From: Chitinispirillales bacterium
Lineage (GTDB): Bacteria; Fibrobacterota; Chitinivibrionia; Chitinivibrionales; Chitinispirillaceae
Direction of reading: 5' to 3'
DNA: 42,585 bases
Assembly (NCBI GenBank): GCA_031281225.1
Contig: JAITFQ010000001.1
Coordinates: forward strand, 1-42,585
How positions within the stretch are numbered: the first letter of the stretch is position 1; each line of letters begins with the position of its first letter. Position numbers and translations under genes: made by a program. Below the pieces are notes generated by a model that was not told where the DNA came from, made no database searches, and saw nothing but the letters and a program-made list of their open reading frames with translations. This document shows positions 32,796 through 41,290 of this stretch, in pieces.

Positions 32796-33685
32796 CCGTT
32801 ATTCCCCCATTCCGTTCCGCGTTCATCACCCTGTTTGGCCGTCCCAACAGCGGCAAATCAACCCTGATGAATACTATCCTCGAAGAACAGATTTCAATTG
32901 TTACCTCCCTCCCGCAAACAACCCGCCAAAACATTAGAGGCATCTATACAACGGACGACGTACAGATTGTTTTTGTTGACACTCCGGGAATGCACAGAGG
33001 AAAACACGCGCTTAATGAGTTGATGAGGGAAGCGGCGGTGTCGGCGGTAAGTTCCGGTGTGGATTTGGTCTGTTACCTTGTGGACTTATCGCGGGATTTC
33101 GGCGATGAGGAGAGTGACTGCGCGGCGTCCGCGGCGGCGTCCCCGGTTCCCGTTTTGCTTGTGTTTAACAAGATTGATTTATGTGACAATCCAGATGGTA
33201 AAATCAATACGTTTCTATCGACGTATAAGGGATTTAATAACTCGCCCATGATAAAAATATCAGCCACAAGCCCCAAATCAAAAGATATTTTTCTGAATGC
33301 CATTGATCCCCTAATCCTCGAAGGCCCGAAATATTTTGACGGTGACTCGCTGACAGACGCGACAATGAGAACGATCGCCGCCGAGTTTATCCGCAAGCAG
33401 ATAATCATAAACACACGCGAAGAGGTTCCGCACGCGGTGTTCGTAGAGATTGAGACATATAAGGAAACCGCGCAAAAACACGAAATCGTCGCGGGAATAC
33501 ACGTGGAGACGAACGGGCAGAAAGCGATAATCATCGGGTCGAAAGGGACGCTTGTTGAGAAGATAAAAAAAGATGCGCGGAAAGATATTGAAAATTTAGT
33601 TGGGATGAAAGTATCGCTGAAATTACATGTAAAAGTCACGCCGGGCTGGCGCGACGATGCCAATTTTTTAAGGACAATGCGATGA
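32792..33685 (+). CDS. era: GTPase Era
   Basis: A 297-residue ribosome-associated GTPase that helps mature the 16S rRNA and the 30S subunit. G1 is GRPNSGKST (16-24), the switch region is [11 protein letters not shown]3 is DTPG (63-66), G4 is NKID (126-129) and G5 is the ISATSP segment. The C-terminal KH RNA-binding domain shows [11 protein letters not shown], then [20 protein letters not shown] and the end [13 protein letters not shown]. Start is GTG within the folD stop (GTGA). It overlaps nfo by 4 nt. Confidence 0.95.
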   Translation: MTVIPPFRSAFITLFGRPNSGKSTLMNTILEEQISIVTSLPQTTRQNIRGIYTTDDVQIVFVDTPGMHRGKHALNELMREAAVSAVSSGVDLVCYLVDLSRDFGDEESDCAASAAASPVPVLLVFNKIDLCDNPDGKINTFLSTYKGFNNSPMIKISATSPKSKDIFLNAIDPLILEGPKYFDGDSLTDATMRTIAAEFIRKQIIINTREEVPHAVFVEIETYKETAQKHEIVAGIHVETNGQKAIIIGSKGTLVEKIKKDARKDIENLVGMKVSLKLHVKVTPGWRDDANFLRTMR

Positions 33686-34530
33686 AAAAATATATCGGCC
33701 CGCACGTCAGCGCCGCCGGCGGCGTGCACAACGCGCCGGTCAACGCCCACGCGGTTGGCGCAGCCGGATTTGCCCTGTTCACCAAAAATCAAAAACGATG
33801 GGAAGCCAAGCCGCTCGAACCCGCCGTGATCGGCGCGTTTAATAAAAATATGGAGATGTACGGCTATGACCCGCGGATGGTTCTGCCCCACGACAGCTAC
33901 CTGATTAACGCCGGCCACCCCGATAAGGACGCGAGGGAGCGGTCTGTAAACGCGCTCATAGACGAGGCGCAAAGGTGCGCGGCGCTCGGGCTGACACTCT
34001 TGAACATCCACCCCGGAAGCCACTTGCAGGCTATAACCGTGGACGAATGTTTGGGCCTCATCGCCGAATCGGTAAACATCGTGCTTGACAGGACTGACGG
34101 GGTGACAATTGTACTTGAAGCTACCGCCGGCCAGGGTAGCAATGTCGGTTTCCGGTTTGAACATCTCGCGGCTATCATAGATAAGGTGAACGACAAGGCG
34201 AGGATAGGCGTGTGTATTGATACGTGCCACATCTTCGCCGCCGGTTACGATATACGGGATGAGCAAAGTTATAGCGAAACGATGCGGGAGTTTGAGCGCG
34301 TCGTCGGTTTCAAATATATCCGCGGGTTGCATCTGAACGATTACAAGGGGGCGCTCGGATGCCGTGTCGACCGCCATGAGAGCATTGGCAAGGGGAGTTT
34401 GGGGACAGGCGCGTTCCGCCTGCTTATGGAGGACGCGAGATTCGATGGAATCCCCTGCGTGCTGGAAACGCCAAACGAAGAGATTTGGCCGGATGAGGTA
34501 AAGATGTTGAAGAAAATGGTCAAAAGTTAA
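33682..34530 (+). CDS. nfo: Deoxyribonuclease IV (AP endonuclease)
   Basis: A 282-residue zinc enzyme that cuts DNA at abasic sites in base-excision repair. N-terminal [11 protein letters not shown] is the Nfo signature. Metal ligands are seen in [47 protein letters not shown] and DRHESIGKG, and the final Glu is in LETPNE. Starts inside the era stop (ATGA); the next gene follows after one base. Confidence 0.95.
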   Translation: MKKYIGPHVSAAGGVHNAPVNAHAVGAAGFALFTKNQKRWEAKPLEPAVIGAFNKNMEMYGYDPRMVLPHDSYLINAGHPDKDARERSVNALIDEAQRCAALGLTLLNIHPGSHLQAITVDECLGLIAESVNIVLDRTDGVTIVLEATAGQGSNVGFRFEHLAAIIDKVNDKARIGVCIDTCHIFAAGYDIRDEQSYSETMREFERVVGFKYIRGLHLNDYKGALGCRVDRHESIGKGSLGTGAFRLLMEDARFDGIPCVLETPNEEIWPDEVKMLKKMVKS

Positions 34531-34531
34531 T

Positions 34532-35305
34532 ATGAAACCGGTATCGTGGTATAAATCGTTAAGCCAGTCAAAATATCGCCGCGAACACGGCTATTTTCTG
34601 ATTGAGGGCAAACGCGCCGTCGACCAGTTGCTGGCGTTTCACATCGACAGCATTGAAGAATTGCTTTGTACCGAAGATACCGCGCCGTTTTATATTTTCC
34701 CGATAACGGCAAAATCCGTCCCAATCCGCACAATATCCGTCCCCAACATGGCGTCAATCTGCACATCCCGCACCCCCCAGGGGATCGCCGCGCTGGTACG
34801 GATACCAGTTGATACCTACACATCAAAAATTCCCGAACAGCCAACTCTTGGCGGCCGTATCCTCCTTCTCGAACACGTTCAGGACCCCGGCAACGTCGGC
34901 ACCCTCATCCGCACCGCCGCTGCTTTCGGGATTGACGGCGTGATTTTGAGCGGTCAGTGCGCCGACCCGTTTTCCCCCAAGGCGGTTCAGTCAACGGCTG
35001 GTTCCGTCCTTTCGGTATGGATACGGAAGAGCGATGAATATTTGTCTATGGTATCAGGCTTGAAGAATCGCAATTATAAATTGTTAGCCGCCGACCTCGC
35101 CGGCTCCGAGTCCCACGATTTCAACAATACAGGCCCCCACATCCTCGCGCTTGGCAGCGAGGGCGCTGGGCTGAGTGATGAATTGCTCAACGAATGCGAT
35201 TACCGGATACGTATCCCCATAGTGGAGAGCGGCGCCGAGTCGTTAAATGTGGCCGCGTCGGGGGCGATATGCATGTTTATTCTTTCGAGACATTTTCGTC
35301 CGTAA
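34532..35305 (+). CDS. SpoU/TrmH-family RNA 2'-O-methyltransferase
   Basis: A 257-residue SPOUT methyltransferase for 2'-O-ribose methylation of rRNA or tRNA. An N-terminal substrate-binding domain (about 1-100; KYRREHGYFLIEGKRAVDQL) is followed by the knotted catalytic domain with motif 1 (QDPGNVGTLIRTAAAFG), motif 2 (ALGSEGAGLS) and motif 3 (PIVESGAESLNVAASGAI). The exact nucleotide target cannot be read from sequence. Last gene of the folD-era-nfo operon; its last 29 bases overlap the convergent GGDEF gene. Confidence 0.9.
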   Translation: MKPVSWYKSLSQSKYRREHGYFLIEGKRAVDQLLAFHIDSIEELLCTEDTAPFYIFPITAKSVPIRTISVPNMASICTSRTPQGIAALVRIPVDTYTSKIPEQPTLGGRILLLEHVQDPGNVGTLIRTAAAFGIDGVILSGQCADPFSPKAVQSTAGSVLSVWIRKSDEYLSMVSGLKNRNYKLLAADLAGSESHDFNNTGPHILALGSEGAGLSDELLNECDYRIRIPIVESGAESLNVAASGAICMFILSRHFRP

Positions 35306-36458
35306 CATCAATATCCGCAAACGTAATCCGCTCCGTTACGCTTTTCTTGGAGACGTACATTGCCATATCCGCCCTCCTCACAAGTGTTTTCTCGTCCTCT
35401 TCGCTTATTGCTTCCGCGATTCCGATTGACAGGCTTGTGTTTCCGAATCTCAGCGCACAAAACAATTCCAAAATTCTCGTAGCGACGGTTTTGGCCTGAA
35501 TCATGTCGGTATCGGGCAGTATTACTACAAACTCATCGCCGCCGTATCTGAAACCAGCGTCGATGTCTTTTCTTACGCAGGAGTTGATCACCTCGCCCAG
35601 CGCCTTCAAAACCTTGTCGCCCATCAGGTGGCCTTCGGCGTCGTTGTATTCCTTGAATTTGTCTACGTCCATGTAGATAATGGACAGTTTTCTGTCGGAG
35701 TGGCGCTTGAGCCTTGAAAGCTCGCTCTTGATAGCATTGTAGAAATGGCGGCTGTTAAAGAGGCCGGTCAGGTCGTCGGTGATGGCGAGCCTGTTTAGCT
35801 GTTCGCTCTTCTGTTTTAGCTGCTCTTCGAGGTACTTTTTCTCGGTTATATCCTGCGCGGTGACGACGAAGCCGCTGTCGCGCATCCTCGATATGCACAT
35901 GTTCAGGACTAAGCAGCGCCCCGCCTTGGTTTTCATGGGGATTTCCGCGTTTGCCGGCTTTACGCCGCTTTTGTCCGGCAGGAACATTTTTTCCTTGTCC
36001 GCCGCGTCAAGAAAGAGTATTTCGAAAGGTTTCCCCAAAATCTCCGCCTGAGTGTAGCCAAAATGGTTCTGCGCCCCGGTGTTGAATTTGAAAATCAGGG
36101 AGTCCTTGTCGAGCGAAATAATTATGTCGGACGTATCTTGAAGTATGCTCTCAAAATATTTTGTGGTATTTTGAAACCTCCTGAACAGGACGCGGTTTTT
36201 GCTGATGCTCGTCTGGTCGGAGATTATTTGCTTTGTAATTGACGCGGCCCAAAGCAGGTCCCAAAGGAGTGCGATAAGGCACAGCGGCAGAGTTATGTGC
36301 CAAGCGCGGGGCAAAAGGGACGCGGCGCAGACGACCAAAACATTGAATCCGACCAAAGCAATAAACATCACCGCGCTCAGCGATTTGGCATCGGAGACGG
36401 TAATTTTCCACTTATGAAGGACTTTTTCCAGTTCGGGTATTTTTTTTGAAACCCGCAT
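35277..36458 (-). CDS. Membrane-bound PAS-GGDEF diguanylate cyclase
   Basis: A 393-residue protein with two close membrane segments (about 28-72), a PAS domain (about 90-215; FESILQDTSDIIISLDKDS and GYTQAEILGKPFEILF), a coiled linker (EEQLKQKSEQLNRLAITDDL) and a GGDEF domain (about 225-385). The active loop is intact (FRYGGDEF), so it should make c-di-GMP. The inhibitory site, normally R-x-x-D nine bases of protein before the first Gly, reads KDID, so product inhibition may be weak. The gene ends within the neighbouring methyltransferase gene. Confidence 0.9.
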   Translation of the reverse strand: MRVSKKIPELEKVLHKWKITVSDAKSLSAVMFIALVGFNVLVVCAASLLPRAWHITLPLCLIALLWDLLWAASITKQIISDQTSISKNRVLFRRFQNTTKYFESILQDTSDIIISLDKDSLIFKFNTGAQNHFGYTQAEILGKPFEILFLDAADKEKMFLPDKSGVKPANAEIPMKTKAGRCLVLNMCISRMRDSGFVVTAQDITEKKYLEEQLKQKSEQLNRLAITDDLTGLFNSRHFYNAIKSELSRLKRHSDRKLSIIYMDVDKFKEYNDAEGHLMGDKVLKALGEVINSCVRKDIDAGFRYGGDEFVVILPDTDMIQAKTVATRILELFCALRFGNTSLSIGIAEAISEEDEKTLVRRADMAMYVSKKSVTERITFADIDVTDENVSKE

Positions 36459-36588
36459 AGTTTTTTCGCTTTTTGAACGTGTGATTTGTCAATACCGTAC
36501 GGTTTGAAAATATCCGTATACCTCCCCAATTTATAATATACAATAAATTTGTTTCGAGGTCAATCTAAAAATAAAAATGATTCGGGAA

Positions 36589-36617
36589 TTGACTTTCCAC
36601 GTGGGAAAATATATTTT
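36589..36617 (+). promoter_or_regulatory. Sigma-70-like promoter of the sugar-phosphate transferase gene
   Basis: TTGACT (36589-36594), 17 bases, then TATTTT (36612-36617): close to consensus in both box and spacing. The spacer contains the 8-bp palindrome CCACGTGG (36597-36604), which might bind a regulator. The start codon is 68 bases downstream of the second box. Confidence 0.6.
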
Positions 36618-36684
36618 TAGACATATTTGGTTTTGTTAATCGTAACTATATATACCTATTTATCTGAAGCTATGAGGCGGCGCT

Positions 36685-38001
36685 ATGCTTCAAACACTCT
36701 CAATACCGGCTTTTCAGTATGCGATTATCGCCCTGCTCGCCCTGTTTTCAGCGGTGGTAGCGAGTACGGCTATCAGGCTTATTCTGCATACAAAGCTGGT
36801 TTTACTTTTTGCCGATACCCCCAACCACCGCAAGGTGCACTCCGCGCCCATCCCGCGCGTCGGCGGTATCGCCATGGTGCTGGCCATGCTCGTGACGACC
36901 TTACTTTGGCACGCGCTCACCCGGCTGCTCGGCGCCGAACCGATCCCTAAGGAGCTCTTTCACGCCATCCTCGCCGCGGTGACGGTGCTCGGCGGGCTGG
37001 GGCTGCTCGACGATTCTAAGTCTATAAACGTACAGGTGAGGCACAAACTTTCCGTGGTTATCATCCTTGCCCTGATAACGGTTTTTATTTTTGATGTGCA
37101 TCCGGGCGCGATTTCGGTGTTTAACCTGTTTGTAATCCCCGAGCCTGTCGGCAAAATAATAGCCGTATTGTGGATAGTAGGGCTTATAAACGCCTACAAT
37201 CTTGTGGACGGGTTAGACGGCTTTGCCGGTACAATCTCCACATTGTCGCTTTTGGGGGTTGTAGCCGTGTCTGTTTTGACAGGTTGCTCCGCTACCGCCG
37301 TGCTCGGCGTGTTCGCGGTGGGCGCGGTCATAGGGTTTATGATATACAACGCGCCGCCGGCCAAGGTTTTTATGGGCGACACCGGCTCGTGCTTCTTAGG
37401 GTACATGGTGGCGCTCTTAACCATCCGCGCCGCGTTTCTGATGGGGGAGAGCGGCAGAGTCCTCGCCATTATGCCCCTTTTGGCCGGGCTCCCGATACTT
37501 GAGGTCGCCGTGACAATCCTGCGGCGCTATTTCAGCGCGAACATGAGGGGGGCCGCCGCCGGCCACTCGCTCCTCTCTTTCAGCGGGACCAAACAGGTGC
37601 TTAAATACATAGTGACAGCCGACAGCCGTCATCTGCACCACAGATACCTTCACAGAGGATTTTCACATCTCGAAGCCTGTATTTTGGCCGGTGTCCTGAC
37701 CGTGATAATCACAGCCGGCGCGGTGTGCGTCACGATCGCCCCGCTATCGTACCTGCCGTGGATAGCCGCCTATCTCACCATCCCCGTCGCGGTCACGCTC
37801 TACAAGTTAGGCGTTTTCGAGCAGGTCGAACGGCTGATACGCCGCCAGCCCGTAAAACTCAACCAAAAACTACGGATTAGAACCGACGCCAACATTGGCG
37901 CCGACGAGAAAGCAAAGCGGCTTTTTTATGCAGATCTGATAACCCAGGGAGCTTTGGCGCTCCCCGTGCTCACGCTCATGGCTTATTTACTCATATCCTG
38001 A
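36685..38001 (+). CDS. WecA/TagO-type polyprenyl-phosphate sugar-1-phosphate transferase
   Basis: A 438-residue multi-pass membrane enzyme of the MraY/WecA family, which puts a sugar-1-phosphate (usually GlcNAc-1-P) on undecaprenyl phosphate to start O-antigen, teichoic acid or capsule. Family motifs: ADTPNHRKVHSAPIPRVGG, LLDDSKSI, INAYNLVDGLDGFAG, KVFMGDTGSCFLGY and the RHLHHRYLHRGFSH loop. About eleven membrane segments. The C-terminal 60 residues are an extra cytosolic loop plus a last membrane helix. Ends 11 bases before leuD, tail to tail. Confidence 0.92.
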   Translation: MLQTLSIPAFQYAIIALLALFSAVVASTAIRLILHTKLVLLFADTPNHRKVHSAPIPRVGGIAMVLAMLVTTLLWHALTRLLGAEPIPKELFHAILAAVTVLGGLGLLDDSKSINVQVRHKLSVVIILALITVFIFDVHPGAISVFNLFVIPEPVGKIIAVLWIVGLINAYNLVDGLDGFAGTISTLSLLGVVAVSVLTGCSATAVLGVFAVGAVIGFMIYNAPPAKVFMGDTGSCFLGYMVALLTIRAAFLMGESGRVLAIMPLLAGLPILEVAVTILRRYFSANMRGAAAGHSLLSFSGTKQVLKYIVTADSRHLHHRYLHRGFSHLEACILAGVLTVIITAGAVCVTIAPLSYLPWIAAYLTIPVAVTLYKLGVFEQVERLIRRQPVKLNQKLRIRTDANIGADEKAKRLFYADLITQGALALPVLTLMAYLLIS

Positions 38002-38012
38002 CCCGCCCCCGG

Positions 38013-38549
38013 TCAATACCTCGCGTCCGCGAACTCCACCCACCCGCCGGCCTTGACGAGCGCGTCGTCGAACTGCGACAGCGTGAAGTTTATGGTTTTT
38101 GAGCCGCCTTGATATGTGAATGTCATTTTTTTCGCTTCGGTATCAATATCGCAAACGACGTCACAAGCGCCGCCCTTTTTGCTGATATTGAAAATTTCGC
38201 TTATTTGATCAGCGGATAATTCTATCGCGAGCATCCCGCCGTTGAACATGTTTTGGCGGAAGATACGCGCGTAGCTTTCGGCTATTACGCAGGTGATGTC
38301 GTTGACCTCAAGCGCCCACGGCGCGTGCTCGCGGGACGAGCCGCAGCCGAAGTTGGCGCGCGTCACCACTACCCGGGCCTGCCCGCGCCAGGGGCCGGCA
38401 GGGTCGAAGCCGTCGAGTTTGAGGTCCTCAAGGAGGTACGGGCCGAGCGCTTCTTTTTTAACCTCGGTCAGGTACTTGGCCGGGATTATCTCGTCGGTGT
38501 TGATGTCGGAGCGGTCGAGGAAGAGGACGGGGCCTCCGAATGTTTTCAT
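38013..38549 (-). CDS. leuD: 3-isopropylmalate dehydratase small subunit
   Basis: A 178-residue small subunit of the isopropylmalate isomerase in leucine synthesis. Signature: RSDINTDEIIPAKYL, FGCGSSREHAPWAL, SYARIFRQNMFNGGML. It fits the short LeuD that pairs with archaeal-type LeuC; a homoaconitase-like role cannot be fully ruled out. GGAG precedes the ATG. It lies 71 bases after leuC on the same strand. Confidence 0.92.
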   Translation of the reverse strand: MKTFGGPVLFLDRSDINTDEIIPAKYLTEVKKEALGPYLLEDLKLDGFDPAGPWRGQARVVVTRANFGCGSSREHAPWALEVNDITCVIAESYARIFRQNMFNGGMLAIELSADQISEIFNISKKGGACDVVCDIDTEAKKMTFTYQGGSKTINFTLSQFDDALVKAGGWVEFADARY

Positions 38550-38620
38550 ATTAATCTCCTAAAATTTTTTAATACGTTTTTATTGTACTGTTAATTGATA
38601 CCGTTACCGGCATATCACAA

Positions 38621-39907
38621 TCACAAATACTCCTTGGGGTCGGTTAAACGCCCCGTAATTCCGCTGGCGGCGGCGGTAGCGGGGGAGGCGAGGTGTACCA
38701 TGCCGCCTTTGCCCATGCGGCCGTTGAAGTTACGGTTGGTCGTCGCTACGCAAACTTCACCCTCCGCGAGCACGCCGGTTGACATCCCAAGGCACGCGCC
38801 GCAGGTGGGGTTGGCTATGCAGTAGCCGGCGTCCATGAATATCGACAAAAGCCCCTCGTCCATCGCCTGACGGAAAATGTCGGGCGTCGCTGGGCTGACG
38901 ATTCCGCGCACCCCGTCGGCTAATTTCTTCCCTTTTGTGACGGCGGCGGCAATCCTCAAATCCGATATCCGGCCGTTTGTACAGGAACCGATGTAGACCT
39001 GGTCGATTTTTACATCGCCCAGCTCCTTGACCTGCTTGACCTGATCGGGCTTGTAGCCGACGGTGACGGCGGGTTCAAGGCGCGAAACATCTATTGACAG
39101 GGTTTTGGCGTAAAACGCGCCGGCGTCGGAGCGCCACTTGGCGAAATCGGCAACGGCGGCGTTGATGTCGTTGTTGTAGTCCGGCGATATGAACGGCCAG
39201 AGGTACTCGGCCGTCGTTCTGTCGGGCATGCACAAGCCGCTCGTCCCGCCCGCCTCAATCGCCATGTTGCAGAGCGTCATCCTCTCTTCCATTGTCATGG
39301 CGTCGACGGTTTCGCCGTGAAATTCGATCACATGGTCGGTAGCGCCGTTCACCGTCAGTTGGCGGATCACTTCGAGGACGACGTCTTTCGCGTACACCCC
39401 CTTGGGCATTTTTCCGTTGATATCAACCCGTATGCTGAGCGGCGGCCTGAACGCGCAGACGCCTTTCAGTATCCCCACCTCGAGATCGGTCGTCCCCACT
39501 CCCGCCGCGAACGCCCCAAACGCCCCGTGCGTGCAGGTGTGGCTGTCGCCCATAATTACCGTGTAGCCTGGCCTGATGAACCCCTTTTCCGGAAACAGCG
39601 CGTGGCAGACGCCGTTGTAGCCCACGTCGAAAAAATCCCTGATATTGTGCCTCCGCGCCCAGTCGCGCAGTATCTTCGCCTGCGTCGCGCTCTTGGAGTC
39701 CTTGGACGGCGTCACATGGTCGATCACCGCCTTGATCTTCGCCGTGTCGAACACTCTGTCTTTTCCCCGCCACTCAAGGTCGGCGATAGCCACAGGCGTC
39801 GTGATCTCGTGGCACATCACCACATCAAGCCCCAGCACCACAGTCCCCTCAAACGGCTCATCAATCCGCCGCGCGTCGAAGATTTTTTCGGTTATTGTCT
39901 TTGCCAT
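38621..39907 (-). CDS. leuC: 3-isopropylmalate dehydratase large subunit
   Basis: A 428-residue aconitase-family large subunit. The 4Fe-4S ligands are in IGSCTNGR and NPTCGACLG, with GDSHTCTHGAFGAFAAGVG as the substrate-side signature. Its length (428 rather than about 466) places it in the shorter LeuC group related to the archaeal and 2,3-dimethylmalate-type enzymes. With LeuD it isomerises 2- to 3-isopropylmalate. AAGGA precedes the ATG. No leader peptide or T-box was recognised in 39908-40012. Confidence 0.93.
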   Translation of the reverse strand: MAKTITEKIFDARRIDEPFEGTVVLGLDVVMCHEITTPVAIADLEWRGKDRVFDTAKIKAVIDHVTPSKDSKSATQAKILRDWARRHNIRDFFDVGYNGVCHALFPEKGFIRPGYTVIMGDSHTCTHGAFGAFAAGVGTTDLEVGILKGVCAFRPPLSIRVDINGKMPKGVYAKDVVLEVIRQLTVNGATDHVIEFHGETVDAMTMEERMTLCNMAIEAGGTSGLCMPDRTTAEYLWPFISPDYNNDINAAVADFAKWRSDAGAFYAKTLSIDVSRLEPAVTVGYKPDQVKQVKELGDVKIDQVYIGSCTNGRISDLRIAAAVTKGKKLADGVRGIVSPATPDIFRQAMDEGLLSIFMDAGYCIANPTCGACLGMSTGVLAEGEVCVATTNRNFNGRMGKGGMVHLASPATAAASGITGRLTDPKEYL

Positions 39908-40012
39908 GATAATTTTCCTTTTTTATCGGTATTGAACAACAGCACAAAATAATTTATGCGCAATGGTTTTGGTTAAAGAAAATTTTCCGCTTACGGAATC
40001 CGCAAACGCTTT

Positions 40013-41170
40013 TCACAACATCAACTCCCGCGCCATCATATCCGCGAAAAGCATGCCGCGCGGCGTGGGTGTCCATTTTTTATCTGAATTTTTCAATAAG
40101 CCCGAACCAACGTATCCCCGCAAAATTTCTTTTCTCCCCTCCGGGCAAAACGAAATTCCGGTACGGGCGGCAAAATCGTCTTCGTCTATGCCGTCTATAC
40201 CGCGCAGCCCCAAAAAAATTATTTCCCGTGACAATTCGAGAGGGGTCAGCGTTTCTTCAAAATCTACCGCGTTGTTGATTAACGTGCCCGTTGACACCGC
40301 CGATATGTACCGCTCAATGCCCGCAGCGTTGCTCCACCGTTTTGGGTGAATGTAGGAATGCGCCGACGCGCCTAAGCCGATGTACGGCTTGTGCGACCAG
40401 TAGGCCCTGTTGTGGATGGACTCAAACCCCGCGAGCGCGTAATTTGAAACTTCATACTGCCCCATACCGCGCTCTGTGCAACGATTGCCGATCAGTTCGT
40501 ACATCTCCGCTGCCGACTCCTCCGACGGTAAAGGAAGCATTTTTTTGTGGCGGCCAAACGGGGTGCCGTCCGCTACCGTCAGCTCGTAAGCCGACAGGTG
40601 TTTTACCCGCGGAATAGACAATATTGCCGAAAGCGTATTATCTAATGTATCGGCAGTCTGCCCCGGCAGCGCGTAAATTATGTCGGCGCCGATAGAATCA
40701 AACAGCCCGTCCAGGCGCTCGTCCCCCAGCGCTTCAATCGCCTTTTCCGCGCTATGCGCCCGCCCGCACACCGAAAGCTCCCTCGCGTTTAGCGACTGAA
40801 CCCCAAACGTCAGCCGCGTCGCCCCGCTCTTCGCGTACATCCGCCCTTTCTCTATCGTAAACGACTCGGGATTGCACTCAACCGACCATTCGCGGATTGT
40901 TGATTTATTGATTCTTGAAAACAGCGCCTCTTCTAACCTGCCCCACATATCCAAATCAAGCGCCGACGGCGTCCCGCCCCCGACATACACCGTATTTATA
41001 GCTGCATTCCCCAATACCCCGCTATCCTCGTAAATCCCCCATTCCCTGCCAATCGCGTCAATATACCGGCTGATAACAAGAGGATCGCCGCCCGGTACCG
41101 AATAAAAATCGCAGTACCGGCATTTTTGGAGGCAGAACGGGATGTGGATGTAGAGGGAAAGGTTTGTCAT
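40013..41170 (-). CDS. hemW: HemW-like radical SAM protein
   Basis: A 385-residue radical SAM protein of the HemW/HemN family. The cluster motif CLQKCRYCDF (C-x3-C-x2-C) follows SLYIHIPF, and VYVGGGTPS and RLTFGVQSLN are family blocks. HemW proteins bind and deliver heme, and are often mis-named coproporphyrinogen oxidase; the true HemN C-terminal parts are not evident. ATG 41170 gives the normal N-terminus (MTNLSLYIHIPF); a reading from TTG 41236 adds 22 hydrophobic residues not typical of the family. No strong RBS is visible for either. Confidence 0.9.
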   Translation of the reverse strand: MTNLSLYIHIPFCLQKCRYCDFYSVPGGDPLVISRYIDAIGREWGIYEDSGVLGNAAINTVYVGGGTPSALDLDMWGRLEEALFSRINKSTIREWSVECNPESFTIEKGRMYAKSGATRLTFGVQSLNARELSVCGRAHSAEKAIEALGDERLDGLFDSIGADIIYALPGQTADTLDNTLSAILSIPRVKHLSAYELTVADGTPFGRHKKMLPLPSEESAAEMYELIGNRCTERGMGQYEVSNYALAGFESIHNRAYWSHKPYIGLGASAHSYIHPKRWSNAAGIERYISAVSTGTLINNAVDFEETLTPLELSREIIFLGLRGIDGIDEDDFAARTGISFCPEGRKEILRGYVGSGLLKNSDKKWTPTPRGMLFADMMARELML

Positions 41171-41290
41171 ACCAAAGAAATATACATCACGCCAGACAAA
41201 AAGGGCGGGGATAAAGAGATAAAAAAGCGTACCCAAACTTGCATTTCCGCCCGCCGCGATGTATTTTTATATCGAAAAAGGAGGGTGATA

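Noticed and set aside
33073-34377. 434-codon minus-strand frame across era and nfo
   Set aside because: Both plus-strand genes are unmistakable and the minus product matches nothing.
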